A stretch of DNA of 23,581 bases from Gp6-AA40 sp035649395 (lineage in GTDB: Bacteria > Acidobacteriota > Vicinamibacteria > Vicinamibacterales > UBA2999). The position numbers and the translations under genes are program-made. A model generated the notes under the pieces. That model was given only the letters and a program-made list of their open reading frames with translations. It made no database searches and was not told the origin of the DNA. Location of the stretch: assembly GCA_035649395.1 (NCBI GenBank), contig DASRJR010000142.1, forward strand, positions 1 through 23,581, in the 5' to 3' direction. Numbering within the stretch: position 1 is the stretch's first letter; the number at the start of each line of letters is the position of its first letter. Positions 1-6,842 of this stretch are shown here, in pieces.

Positions 1-843
1 GTTCTCTTTCCACGTGTGGAGTCCCTTGCCTTCGTTCCGCCGTTGAATGTGCCAGAGCCCTTCTGCCAGATAGTGGTCTTCGATCGACAGTCGATTCAAC
101 ACGGCCGGAGGCTCATTGCGCCAGCGCACCGCGCGATCGCCTGCCGCTTGCGTCAGTTCGTCAGCGGTGAACCGCGAGAGAAAGCGGCCCGCGTCAGCTC
201 CATCGATCTCGTATCCAAGATGGACCGCATGAAAGAACGCCGCTGCAGCGATGCTCGCAACCAACAGGAAGGCGACGAGTTCTCGGCGCGTCCGGAGATT
301 CAGCATCGTCTCGACCGACGCCGGCGGCTCGAGACCGACGGCAAAGACCAGACCACACGCGACCGCCGCCCCGTCGAGGAGCACGTCGCGCATTTCGCCG
401 ACGCGTGCGGGTACCAGCCACTGCAACGCCTCGTCGAAAGTGCCAATCATCATGCCGGCAAGCAGCGGATACAACAACGACGTCAGGTTTGCACGCTCGT
501 TCCACACGCGGTAGAACAGCAGCGTCAGGAACCCGTACTCGACGAAATGAAACCGCTCGACCACGTCGACATTGGCGTTGCCCGTTGCCGTCGCCACCGC
601 ATAGACCACACCGCCGACAAGAGCGGCTGCGATGAAGCCATAGCGTACGGCGCGACGCTCACGGATGCGTACGAGCGCTATCGCCACCGCAGCCACGAGA
701 GCCACGGCAATCCCGCCGCCGATAACGAGGCGGTACTGGCCTGGAAGCGCAGTCTGAATCGCGGCACGTAACTGCCCGACGTACGGAGCCGCGACCACGA
801 CGATCGCGGACGCCGCGACGGCGAACACAAGGCGCTGCCGCAT
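1..843 (-). CDS. VanZ-like membrane protein (3' end beyond window)
   Basis: The reading frame is open from ATG at 843-841 to the left edge, giving 281 visible codons with no stop, so the C-terminus is missing. The protein has an N-terminal hydrophobic segment (about residues 5-20) and further hydrophobic helices. Its middle carries the VanZ-like pattern ERFHFVEYGFLTLLFYR, then a helix with TFDEALQWLVPARVGEMRD and LLDGAAVACGL. VanZ-like proteins are small integral membrane proteins; VanZ itself gives low-level teicoplanin resistance, but most family members have no known role. After about residue 180 the chain continues into a hydrophobic helix and then a polar region I do not recognise. The start overlaps the stop of the acetyltransferase gene as TGATG, which suggests translational coupling and membership of the pyr operon transcript. 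Family assignment is fairly sure; function is unknown. Confidence 0.75.
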   Translation of the reverse strand, partial: MRQRLVFAVAASAIVVVAAPYVGQLRAAIQTALPGQYRLVIGGGIAVALVAAVAIALVRIRERRAVRYGFIAAALVGGVVYAVATATGNANVDVVERFHFVEYGFLTLLFYRVWNERANLTSLLYPLLAGMMIGTFDEALQWLVPARVGEMRDVLLDGAAVACGLVFAVGLEPPASVETMLNLRTRRELVAFLLVASIAAAAFFHAVHLGYEIDGADAGRFLSRFTADELTQAAGDRAVRWRNEPPAVLNRLSIEDHYLAEGLWHIQRRNEGKGLHTWKEN

Positions 844-1328
844 CACACCGCCGCTGCTGCGGCGCGCACCAACGCGTCACCGGTGAGCCGGCAGATCCGC
901 CAGTCGTCGAGCATGCTCGCGCCGAGACGCTTGTAGAACCCGATCGCCGATTCGTTCCAATCGAGCACGGCCCATTCCATCCGGCCGCACCGCCGTTCGA
1001 CCGCGATCGACGCAAGATGCGTCAGCAGCAGCTTGCCCACGCCGTGCCCGCGCCGCGATGGCACCACGAACAGATCCTCGAGGTACAGCCCGGGCCGGCC
1101 CATGAACGTCGAGTAGTTGTGGAAGAACAACGCGAATCCGATCGGCTCGTCGCGGTGGTACGCGAGAACAACCTCGGCCGCCGGTCGCGGACCAAACAGC
1201 GTCTCGCGCAGCGAATCCTCGGTCGCAACAACCTGGTGCGACAACCGTTCGTACTCGGCGAGTCCCTTGATCATCTGGAGGATCACCGGTACGTCTGATT
1301 CCCTGGCGGGAACGATCGTGATGTCCAT
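843..1328 (-). CDS. GNAT N-acetyltransferase, SSAT-like
   Basis: A 161-residue GNAT-fold acetyltransferase. The acetyl-CoA pyrophosphate loop is visible as RRGHGVGK (residues 92-99, matching R/Q-x-x-G-x-G/A). The preceding strand LYLEDLFVVP and the later WNESAIGFYKRLGA are the signature of the spermidine/spermine N1-acetyltransferase and thialysine acetyltransferase branch (known: YLEDFFV and WN-x3-I-x-FYK-x2-GA). The length matches that family. The substrate is therefore probably a small amine, but this cannot be settled from sequence. ATG at 1328 has a GAGAGG ribosome site 4-5 bases upstream. The gene lies 48 bases after the pyrE-like stop, with a GGGCCTG repeat in between, and overlaps the VanZ-like start by one base. 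It is probably a downstream passenger in the pyr operon with no obvious pathway link. Confidence 0.85.
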   Translation of the reverse strand: MDITIVPARESDVPVILQMIKGLAEYERLSHQVVATEDSLRETLFGPRPAAEVVLAYHRDEPIGFALFFHNYSTFMGRPGLYLEDLFVVPSRRGHGVGKLLLTHLASIAVERRCGRMEWAVLDWNESAIGFYKRLGASMLDDWRICRLTGDALVRAAAAAV

Positions 1329-1341
1329 AACGCCTCTCGCC

Positions 1342-1376
1342 GGGCCTGGGGCCTGGGGCCTGGGGCCTGGGGCCTT
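1342..1376. repeat. Tandem heptad repeat (GGGCCTG)x5
   Basis: Four exact copies of GGGCCTG and a fifth ending in T stand head to tail, directly downstream of the pyrE-like stop and before the GNAT ribosome site. It is one of several short tandem repeats at gene junctions in this window, each with a different unit. Confidence 0.9.
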
Positions 1377-1997
1377 CTAGAAGGTATTGATCGGGATGCC
1401 GCCCGCGCACAACGGGCAGACCGCGGCGGGGAAGTTGTCGGGAGCCTTGTACTCGACGAGCGGAAAGTTGGGCACGCCGGTGTCGACGACGGCTTCCATG
1501 CGGTCACAGATTTCAGCAGTCGCGATGACGGTGCCGCCGCTCTCGCGTACGAGCGCGACACACCTCACGAACGTCTGACCCGTGTTGCGCACATCGTCGA
1601 CGACGAGCACGTTGCGCCCGTCCACTTGCCGCCGATAGAACCGGCTCAGCGTATGCCCGCCATTCGCGTCGACGGCGAACGGCGCGAACAGCGTCGGCGG
1701 GTGCGTCATCGGACGACGGCTGTCGAGCAGGCCGGCCATCGTGTGCGCGAGCAGCGCACCACCGGTCACCGGTCCGACCACGACCTCGGTCGCATCGCGG
1801 ATGGTGGCGGGGAGCACCTCGAGCAGATCCTGCGCGAAACGCCAGATGGTCGAGGGATATCGGAACAACTGATGCGGGTTGACGTAGACGGGCCCGTGAT
1901 AGCCGTTGCCGTAATCGAAGTGCCCGTTGAGCATCAGCACCTGGTTCTGCTGCAGCTCTTTGAAGGCCCGCTCGCGAATGTCTTCTGTTCGAATCAT
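1377..1997 (-). CDS. pyrE: Orotate phosphoribosyltransferase-like protein (PyrE variant)
   Basis: A type I phosphoribosyltransferase of 206 residues. The PRPP-binding motif is VLVVDDVRNTGQT (about 130-142), preceded by VVVGPVTGGALLA. The C-terminal CPLCAGGIPINTF resembles the CPLC-x-x-GIP tail of many proteobacterial orotate phosphoribosyltransferases. Its place directly after pyrC, together with the rest of the pathway around it, points to conversion of orotate and PRPP to OMP. Odd points: the usual catalytic loop rich in Lys and His (R-K-x-x-K-x-H-G) is not seen; the region before the PRPP motif reads FAVDANGGHTLSRFYRR. The motif also has RNTGQT in place of the common TTGGS. I chose ATG at 1997, 25 bases after the pyrC stop; an upstream TTG at 2033 would overlap pyrC and has no ribosome site. 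A different purine or pyrimidine PRTase is the alternative. Confidence 0.72.
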   Translation of the reverse strand: MIRTEDIRERAFKELQQNQVLMLNGHFDYGNGYHGPVYVNPHQLFRYPSTIWRFAQDLLEVLPATIRDATEVVVGPVTGGALLAHTMAGLLDSRRPMTHPPTLFAPFAVDANGGHTLSRFYRRQVDGRNVLVVDDVRNTGQTFVRCVALVRESGGTVIATAEICDRMEAVVDTGVPNFPLVEYKAPDNFPAAVCPLCAGGIPINTF

Positions 1998-2022
1998 CTC
2001 ACCACAGTCGTCCGACAGACGG

Positions 2023-3330
2023 CTACACCGCAACGCGCGCGGCTGGATTCACGAACACCGTGCGGCCGCCGACGATCGTCGCAGCCACGCCACCGCGCAG
2101 CTCCCAGCCGTCGAACGGTGTGTTCTTGGAACGCGACCGCAGCCTGGATGCCTGAATCGTGACCTTGAGGTCGGGGGCAAGCACGGTGATATCCGCTCGC
2201 TCGCCTGGCGCGAGCGATCCACCCTGCACGCCGAGAATGCGAGCAGGATTGACCGACAGCAGCTCGACCAGGCGCGGCAGGCGAACCAAACCGGAATGCA
2301 CCAGCCGATCGAGCGACAACGACACGGCAGTTTCGAGTCCGACGATCCCGAACGGCGCGCGATCGAACTCGACGTGCTTCTCATCGTAGTGATGGGGCGC
2401 GTGGTCGGTGGCGATGGCGTCGACCGATCCGTCGGCGATGCCGGCAAGCATTGCGTCACGATCGGCCGCTTCGCGCAGCGGCGGATTCATCTTCACGTTG
2501 GTGTCGTACGGGATCGGCGCCGTCAATGCCTCGTCGGTCAAGGTGAAATGGTGCGGCGCCACTTCACACGTGACACGCACGCCGGCCTCCTTGCCCTTGC
2601 GCACCGCCCGCAGCGACGCCCGCGCGCTCATGTGCGCGACATGAAAGGCCGACCCTGTCAGCTCGGCCAGCAACACGCCTCGTTCGGCGCCGAGCGCTTC
2701 CGCCGCGCCTGGGATGCCGCGCAGCCCCAGCGATGCGGCGTAAAACCCTTCGTGCGCCACGCCGTCGCCTTTGAGCGTCTGGTCCTCACAGTGTTCGATC
2801 ACCGGCATGCCGAACATCCCGGCGTATTCGAGCGCGCGCCGCAGCAGCAACGCCGTCTTCACCGGATGCCCGTCGTCGGTGATCGCGACACATCCCGCCT
2901 GCTTCAGTTCGGCGATGTCGGCGAGCAACTCCCCGTTCGATCCCTTGGAGACCGCCCCGATCGGATAGACGCGCGCCAACGCCGCTTCCGCCGCTTTCGC
3001 CAGGATGAGCAGGGTGACGTTGGCGTTGTCGTTCACCGGCACGGTGTTCGGCATGCACGCGACGGCAGTGAAACCGCCCGCAACGGCGGACGCGACGCCC
3101 GTCGCGACGGTCTCCTTGTGCTCCTGTCCCGGCTCGCGCAGGTGCACGTGCATGTCGATGAAACCTGGACAGACGACCAGATCGGACGGAAGCTCCACGA
3201 CCGTGGCCCCATCCACAGGCAGATCGCGCCCGACCAGCTCGATCCGATCACCGTCGAGCAGCACGTCGTGCACGCCGTCGATCCCGTTGACGGGATCGAT
3301 CACACGGCCGCCCTTAAGCAGCTTCTTCAT
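2023..3330 (-). CDS. pyrC: Dihydroorotase, class I
   Basis: A cytoplasmic zinc amidohydrolase of 435 residues that cyclises carbamoyl-aspartate to dihydroorotate, the third step of UMP synthesis. All expected class I metal and catalytic positions are visible: HVHLREPG (His61, His63), ITDDGHP (Asp152/153), VIEHCED (His180), HVAHMS (His233) and ATDHAPHH (Asp309). The C-terminal SKNTPFDGWELRG is also typical. I chose ATG at 3330, where the protein starts MKKLLKGGRV, because GGAG stands six bases upstream and the extra 20 residues of the longer frame are just pyrB read in another frame. The start overlaps the end of pyrB by 17 bases, so translation is probably coupled. Class I enzymes are often found with a separate aspartate transcarbamylase, as here. 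Confidence 0.96.
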   Translation of the reverse strand: MKKLLKGGRVIDPVNGIDGVHDVLLDGDRIELVGRDLPVDGATVVELPSDLVVCPGFIDMHVHLREPGQEHKETVATGVASAVAGGFTAVACMPNTVPVNDNANVTLLILAKAAEAALARVYPIGAVSKGSNGELLADIAELKQAGCVAITDDGHPVKTALLLRRALEYAGMFGMPVIEHCEDQTLKGDGVAHEGFYAASLGLRGIPGAAEALGAERGVLLAELTGSAFHVAHMSARASLRAVRKGKEAGVRVTCEVAPHHFTLTDEALTAPIPYDTNVKMNPPLREAADRDAMLAGIADGSVDAIATDHAPHHYDEKHVEFDRAPFGIVGLETAVSLSLDRLVHSGLVRLPRLVELLSVNPARILGVQGGSLAPGERADITVLAPDLKVTIQASRLRSRSKNTPFDGWELRGGVAATIVGGRTVFVNPAARVAV

Positions 3331-4291
3331 TCTCGGCTCCGCCCGACAGCAGGTACAGCACGGCCATGCGTACGGCGACGCCGTTGGCAACCTGGTCGAG
3401 GATTACTGAGTACGGACCATCGGCGACCTCCGACGCGATCTCGACGCCACGGTTCATCGGGCCGGGATGCATGATGATCACGTCGGGCTTCGCCAGACGG
3501 AGCCGCGACTCGGTCATCCCGAACACGCGGAAGTACTCGCGCTGCGACGGGAAGAACGCGCCCTCCATGCGCTCGAGCTGAATCCGCAGCAGCATGATGA
3601 CGTCGGCATCGACGATCGCTTCGTCGACGATGCTCGTGGCTTGCACGCCGAAGCGGCGGACATCGGTCGGGATGAGGGTCGGTGGACCGCACACCCACAC
3701 GTCCGCCCCCATCTTCGTGAGCAGCTGAATGTTCGACCGCAGCACGCGGCTGTGCAGTAGGTCGCCGATGATCGTCACCTTCAGTCCCGCCAGCTGCTTC
3801 TTCCGCTCTCGAATGGTGAACGCATCGAGCAGCGCCTGCGTCGGGTGCTCGTGCATGCCGTCGCCAGCGTTGATGATCGCCGAGCGGCAGATCCGCGAGA
3901 GCAGATGACAGGCGCCCGACGAGGAGTGGCGCAGCACGATCATGTCGGGCGACATCGCCTCGAGGTTGAGCGCGGTGTCGGCGAGCGTTTCACCCTTGAC
4001 CACGCTCGACGTGCCGATGGCGATGTTGAGCGTATCGGCGCTCAGCCGCTTCTCGGCGATTTCAAACGAGGTGCGCGTGCGCGTGCTCGGCTCGAAGAAC
4101 AGGTTGACGACCGTCTTCCCGCGCAGCGCCGGGACCTTCTTGATCGGGCGGGTCCCGACTTCCTTCATCGCCTCGGCCGTGTCGAGCACGAGCGCGATCT
4201 CGTCCGGACTCAGGTCGGCGATGCCCAGCAGATCCTTGCGGCGAAGCGACGTGACCGGCGGTTTTCGCTCGATATCGCTGGCAGTCGTCAT
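3314..4291 (-). CDS. pyrB: Aspartate carbamoyltransferase catalytic chain
   Basis: A 325-residue catalytic chain that joins carbamoyl phosphate and L-aspartate, the committed step of pyrimidine synthesis. The carbamoyl-phosphate loop is FFEPSTRTRTSFE (STRTRT at about 69-74). HPTQALLDAF, GDLLHSRV and the late MHPGPMNRGVEI are all family hallmarks. Length is normal. No regulatory chain gene (pyrI) is nearby, so allosteric control of the E. coli kind is unlikely; control probably lies with PyrR at the leader. ATG at 4291 overlaps the pyrR stop as ATGA, and a GGAGGTG ribosome site lies five bases upstream inside pyrR, so the two are tightly coupled. Confidence 0.97.
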   Translation of the reverse strand: MTTASDIERKPPVTSLRRKDLLGIADLSPDEIALVLDTAEAMKEVGTRPIKKVPALRGKTVVNLFFEPSTRTRTSFEIAEKRLSADTLNIAIGTSSVVKGETLADTALNLEAMSPDMIVLRHSSSGACHLLSRICRSAIINAGDGMHEHPTQALLDAFTIRERKKQLAGLKVTIIGDLLHSRVLRSNIQLLTKMGADVWVCGPPTLIPTDVRRFGVQATSIVDEAIVDADVIMLLRIQLERMEGAFFPSQREYFRVFGMTESRLRLAKPDVIIMHPGPMNRGVEIASEVADGPYSVILDQVANGVAVRMAVLYLLSGGAENEEAA

Positions 4292-4827
4292 GCGGCACCT
4301 CCGTCGAGCACGACCTCGTCTTGCCCGTCGATTTCCAGCAAGCGAACCTGCACGCTCTCGTCGGGCGACGTCGGCAGGTTCTTCCCGACGTAATCGGCTT
4401 TGATCGGCAGCTCCCGATGCCCGCGATCCACCAGCACGATGAGCTGAATCGCCTTGGGCCGTCCGAAATCGATCAACGCGTCGAGCGCTGCCCGCGTCGT
4501 CCGCCCCGTGTACAGCACGTCGTCCACCAGGAGAATCTTGCGGTTGTCGATCGAGAACTGAATCTCGGTGCGGCGCACCTGCGGCTGCGGCCCGATTTGC
4601 AGCCGCATCAGGTCGTCACGATAGAGCGTGATGTCGAGCGCGCCGGTGGGCACGTCATGCCCGGTGATCTCGCGCAGCGAGCGCGCCAGGCGCCGCGCCA
4701 GCGGCACGCCGCGCGTCCGCACGCCGACCAGCGCGAGCTCGTCGACGCCTTTGTTGCGCTCGACGATTTCGTGCGCGATGCGGGTGAGCGTCCGCCCGAT
4801 ACGATCCGCGTCCATCACAATGGACAT
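4288..4827 (-). CDS. pyrR: Bifunctional pyr operon regulator / uracil phosphoribosyltransferase
   Basis: A 179-residue PyrR. Its phosphoribosyltransferase core has the PRPP motif ILLVDDVLYTGRT (98-110), preceded by TRIAHEIVERNKG and VGVRTRGVPLARRLA, all characteristic of PyrR. In known systems PyrR binds pyr mRNA when UMP or UTP is high, causing attenuation or, in mycobacteria, blocking translation; it can also have uracil phosphoribosyltransferase activity. ATG at 4827 has GAGG five bases upstream. A second in-frame ATG at 4815 overlaps the stop of a short upstream ORF as TGATG and is a possible alternative start. The 52-residue upstream extension of the open frame runs through the leader and a TTTTCCAC repeat and is not believable protein. 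It is the first gene of the operon and lies next to a probable PyrR-binding RNA element. Confidence 0.95.
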   Translation of the reverse strand: MSIVMDADRIGRTLTRIAHEIVERNKGVDELALVGVRTRGVPLARRLARSLREITGHDVPTGALDITLYRDDLMRLQIGPQPQVRRTEIQFSIDNRKILLVDDVLYTGRTTRAALDALIDFGRPKAIQLIVLVDRGHRELPIKADYVGKNLPTSPDESVQVRLLEIDGQDEVVLDGGAA

Positions 4828-4871
4828 GCGAACCTCAGAGCTGGTGTGTCGGGAAGTGCGCGTGCAGGCAT
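4815..4871 (-). CDS. Leader upstream ORF, 18 codons
   Basis: A short ORF (MPARALPDTPALRFACPL) in the pyrR leader. It has a better ribosome site than pyrR itself: GAGG sits five bases before its ATG at 4871. It runs past the pyrR start at 4827 and stops at 4817-4815 as TGATG, where the second possible pyrR ATG begins. Its ribosome site lies inside the proposed PyrR-binding element. Translation is an inference; the peptide sequence itself shows no family. Confidence 0.4.
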   Translation of the reverse strand: MPARALPDTPALRFACPL

Positions 4872-4905
4872 GTTCACCTCTTGGCGGACTCTCAGGACCG
4901 CACTT
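4854..4905 (-). promoter_or_regulatory. Probable PyrR-binding RNA element in pyr leader
   Basis: Read on the minus strand, a perfect 7-bp outer stem (AAGTGCG with CGCACTT, 4905-4899 and 4860-4854) encloses GTCCTGAGAGTCCGCCAAG and GAGGTG. Within it GCGG and CCGC can pair around a loop TCCTGAGAGT. PyrR-binding sites in Gram-positive pyr leaders share a GUCC-x-GAGAG loop region followed by a short stem and a purine-rich AAG, so the match and the location, about 10 bases after the predicted transcript start and just before pyrR, are both telling. No terminator with a U-run follows, so control by blocking ribosome access is more likely than classical attenuation. Confidence 0.65.
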
Positions 4906-4920
4906 AAAGAAGTCGGTTTG

Positions 4921-4929
4921 ATTATAGCA
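4921..4929 (-). promoter_or_regulatory. Extended -10 promoter of the pyrRBCE operon
   Basis: On the minus strand the sequence TGCTATAAT is a perfect sigma-70-type -10 hexamer with the TGn extension. No good -35 box is present, as is common for extended -10 promoters; the upstream DNA is the TTTTCCAC repeat. The expected start of transcription is near 4914-4913, giving a leader of about 86 bases before pyrR. Confidence 0.65.
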
Positions 4930-4930
4930 A

Positions 4931-4986
4931 GTGGAAGAAGTGGAAAACACTTTTCCACTCTTCCACTTTTTCCACTTTTCCACTTT
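4931..4986. repeat. Tandem and inverted TTTTCCAC repeat
   Basis: Degenerate 8-9 base units stand in tandem: TTTTCCAC, TCTTCCAC, TTTTTCCAC, TTTTCCAC (4951-4983). The first two pair with an inverted arm at 4931-4947 (GTGGAAG, AAGTGGAAAA) around a 3-base loop, with one unpaired base. It lies just after the stop of the phosphatase-like gene and directly upstream of the pyrR -10, so it could act as a terminator stem for the former or influence the latter. Confidence 0.8.
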
Positions 4987-4994
4987 CCCGGACC

Positions 4995-6734
4995 TTACTC
5001 ATACGCCGGGATGAAGGTGATCGTGCGCTGGGCGTTGAAATCGCGCGTGAACACGTCTGTTCGCGCGTAGCCGTCCATGTTGCGGGCAACCGGCAGGCCG
5101 AAGAAGTACAGCAGCGTGGGCGCGACGTCGACGATGGTGCCGCGGACGGGGCGGCCTGGCGCGACGGCGGCGCCGTAGGCGAGCAGGAAACCATCGGGGC
5201 CTCGTTCGTGCGTTCCGCTGAACCGCGGATCGCCGACGACGCGTTCGAGCAGGCGCTTGCCGGGCGTTTGCGCCTCCATCCCGAAGCCGGACACGACGAC
5301 CAGCAGGTCGTCGGGCCCGAGACGAGCCAGCGCGTCGCCGACGAGGTCGTCCACGACGCCGTAGTAATCGTCGAGCACGCGGCCGAAACGCCGCCGCTCG
5401 TCGTCCGAAACGTCACCGAACGACGCCGGCTCCGCATATCGCAGGTAGTAGTGTCCGATCGCGTCCAGACCCGAGTAGCGCACGGCGAGCAGCCGGACGT
5501 GCTCGATCGCGTCGAGCTCGCGGGCGAGCACGTGATAGATGCGGTCGGCCTGAATGCTCGCGCCGCGTTCCCCGGTTGCTGGCATCAGCTCCAGCGGCAT
5601 CGGGACGCTCGTCGACTTCGTGACGCTGGAGACCGCGATGCGCGCGACGTCGTCGAGCGCAGCCGGCCATACCGAGGGGTCCGCATCGAGCACAGCGCGG
5701 TCGTCACGGCGATGGAAGCGGTCGCTGACGACGAACCCGAACGGCGCCTGGGCCGGGTGGGTGAGCGGAAGACCGATGATCCCGCTGCGGATGCCGAAGC
5801 GCGCGGTCATCCGCCACAGCGGCTGAGCGCGCAGGCTGTCGGACGAATAGGGTTGCTCGATCATCAGGCCGAAGCGGATCAACGCCTGCGAAAACATGTA
5901 ATCAGGCAGCACCTCGAGCGAGAAGTCGCTGTTGAAGGGGCGATATCGCGAGGCGCCGCGGACGCTGTGACGCGCCGGCCACATGCCCGTCATGACCGAC
6001 GCCCAAACCGGTTCGGCCTGCGTCGGCCGCGCGGTGGCCAGGTGCATCGAGGCGCCACGCTCGAGCATGCGCGCGAAGTTCGGCAGGCGGCCCGCGGCGA
6101 CCGCAGGCGAGATCGCGTCGAGCGAGGCGCCATCGAGACACAGCATCAGCACACGAGGGCCGTCGACCGCCTGCACCACCGGCGTCGACGTCGACGCACG
6201 CGTCACAGTCCGCACGACGCCACGCCCGCGCATCACGAGCGGCCCGAGGATGGAGAGAACGGTGACGACCGTGAACAGCACCGCCACCGTCGCCCGATGC
6301 GTGCGACGGGCGGCGATCTGCGCGAACCCGAGGATCAGGAACAGAGCGGTGGCGATCGCAAGCAGCACGGCCGTCGTCGTGAGCATGGCCACCGCCGCCG
6401 GGTCGAGCGAACCACGCAGCCGTGACGCATGCAGCCACGTGATGACGGCCGCCGTGCTTCCAAGAACCGCTGCGCTCCACGTAAGCAATCGCAGGCTGAC
6501 CCAGCCTGGCGACGAAGGCGGCTCGACCATCGTGATCTGCCGCAGCACGTAGAGTGCATACGAGACGACACCGATGTGGAGCCCATAAGCCAGCACCGCC
6601 ACGGTCAGCAGCGCGCCGAAGGTCCGCAGCGACAACGGCACCTCGGGATTGAGATCGAGCAGCAGCACGCTCAGATACACGGAGGCGAGCAGCCCCGCGA
6701 AGACCGAGTTACTGAGCATGCGGAGATAGCGCAT
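4995..6734 (-). CDS. Membrane-anchored alkaline phosphatase superfamily (type I phosphodiesterase-like) protein
   Basis: A 579-residue protein. Residues 1-170 contain about five hydrophobic helices; the rest is a soluble domain of the type I phosphodiesterase/nucleotide pyrophosphatase group. Visible family elements: VLMLCLDGASLDAI (Asp201, first metal ligand), RPTQAEPVWASVMTG (Thr238 in the nucleophile position), YSGLDAIGHYY (Asp424, His428) and SGTHERGPDGFLLA (His509). Unusually, the strand that normally reads SDHG, supplying an Asp and a His metal ligand, reads VVVSGFGM here (482-485), so two ligands are missing. The fold is thus likely but ordinary two-metal hydrolase activity is doubtful. 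It is encoded between the two halves of the pyrimidine gene set, divergent from pyrK, and shares no clear function with them. No strong ribosome site precedes the ATG. Confidence 0.8.
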   Translation of the reverse strand: MRYLRMLSNSVFAGLLASVYLSVLLLDLNPEVPLSLRTFGALLTVAVLAYGLHIGVVSYALYVLRQITMVEPPSSPGWVSLRLLTWSAAVLGSTAAVITWLHASRLRGSLDPAAVAMLTTTAVLLAIATALFLILGFAQIAARRTHRATVAVLFTVVTVLSILGPLVMRGRGVVRTVTRASTSTPVVQAVDGPRVLMLCLDGASLDAISPAVAAGRLPNFARMLERGASMHLATARPTQAEPVWASVMTGMWPARHSVRGASRYRPFNSDFSLEVLPDYMFSQALIRFGLMIEQPYSSDSLRAQPLWRMTARFGIRSGIIGLPLTHPAQAPFGFVVSDRFHRRDDRAVLDADPSVWPAALDDVARIAVSSVTKSTSVPMPLELMPATGERGASIQADRIYHVLARELDAIEHVRLLAVRYSGLDAIGHYYLRYAEPASFGDVSDDERRRFGRVLDDYYGVVDDLVGDALARLGPDDLLVVVSGFGMEAQTPGKRLLERVVGDPRFSGTHERGPDGFLLAYGAAVAPGRPVRGTIVDVAPTLLYFFGLPVARNMDGYARTDVFTRDFNAQRTITFIPAYE

Positions 6735-6746
6735 CTGACGATAGCC

Positions 6747-6817
6747 GTTCAGAGTTCAGAGTTCAGAGTTCAAGGTTCAGGGTTCTCAGTTCAGGAGTTC
6801 GAGGTTCAGAGTTCCGC
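6747..6817. repeat. Tandem heptad repeat based on GTTCAGA, about 10 units
   Basis: Ten successive units begin with GTTC: three exact GTTCAGA, then GTTCAAG, GTTCAGG, GTTCTCA, GTTCAGGA (8 bases), GTTCGAG, GTTCAGA and GTTCCGC. The array fills the divergent junction between the phosphatase-like gene and pyrK, so it lies upstream of both genes. Confidence 0.9.
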
Positions 6818-6824
6818 TCGCTGC

Positions 6825-6835
6825 GGAGGTATACT
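6825..6835 (+). promoter_or_regulatory. Overlapping ribosome site and -10-like box before pyrK
   Basis: GGAGGT (6825-6830) overlaps TATACT (6830-6835). The Shine-Dalgarno-like site is rather far from the pyrK ATG at 6843 (12 bases), whereas TATACT lies about one helix turn from it. Either pyrK has a long-spaced ribosome site, or it has a near-leaderless transcript from this -10. No convincing -35 is seen; the repeat occupies that position. Confidence 0.35.
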
Positions 6836-6842
6836 CACCTGA

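Noticed and set aside
1342..1376. Tandem repeats as a CRISPR array
   Set aside because: Units are 7 bases with no spacers; none of the junction repeats has CRISPR-like repeat and spacer lengths, and no cas genes are present.
1998..2033. TTG start extending the PyrE-like protein by 12 residues
   Set aside because: It overlaps pyrC and has no ribosome site; the ATG at 1997 fits the family start.
1927..3474. Long plus-strand open frame (515 codons) opposite pyrC
   Set aside because: It is antisense to the clear dihydroorotase and starts inside pyrE; its Arg/His-rich composition is typical of the shadow of a GC-rich gene.
4828..4983. 52-residue N-terminal extension of PyrR
   Set aside because: It is read from the leader RNA element and the TTTTCCAC repeat, and the family starts near MSIVMDADRI.
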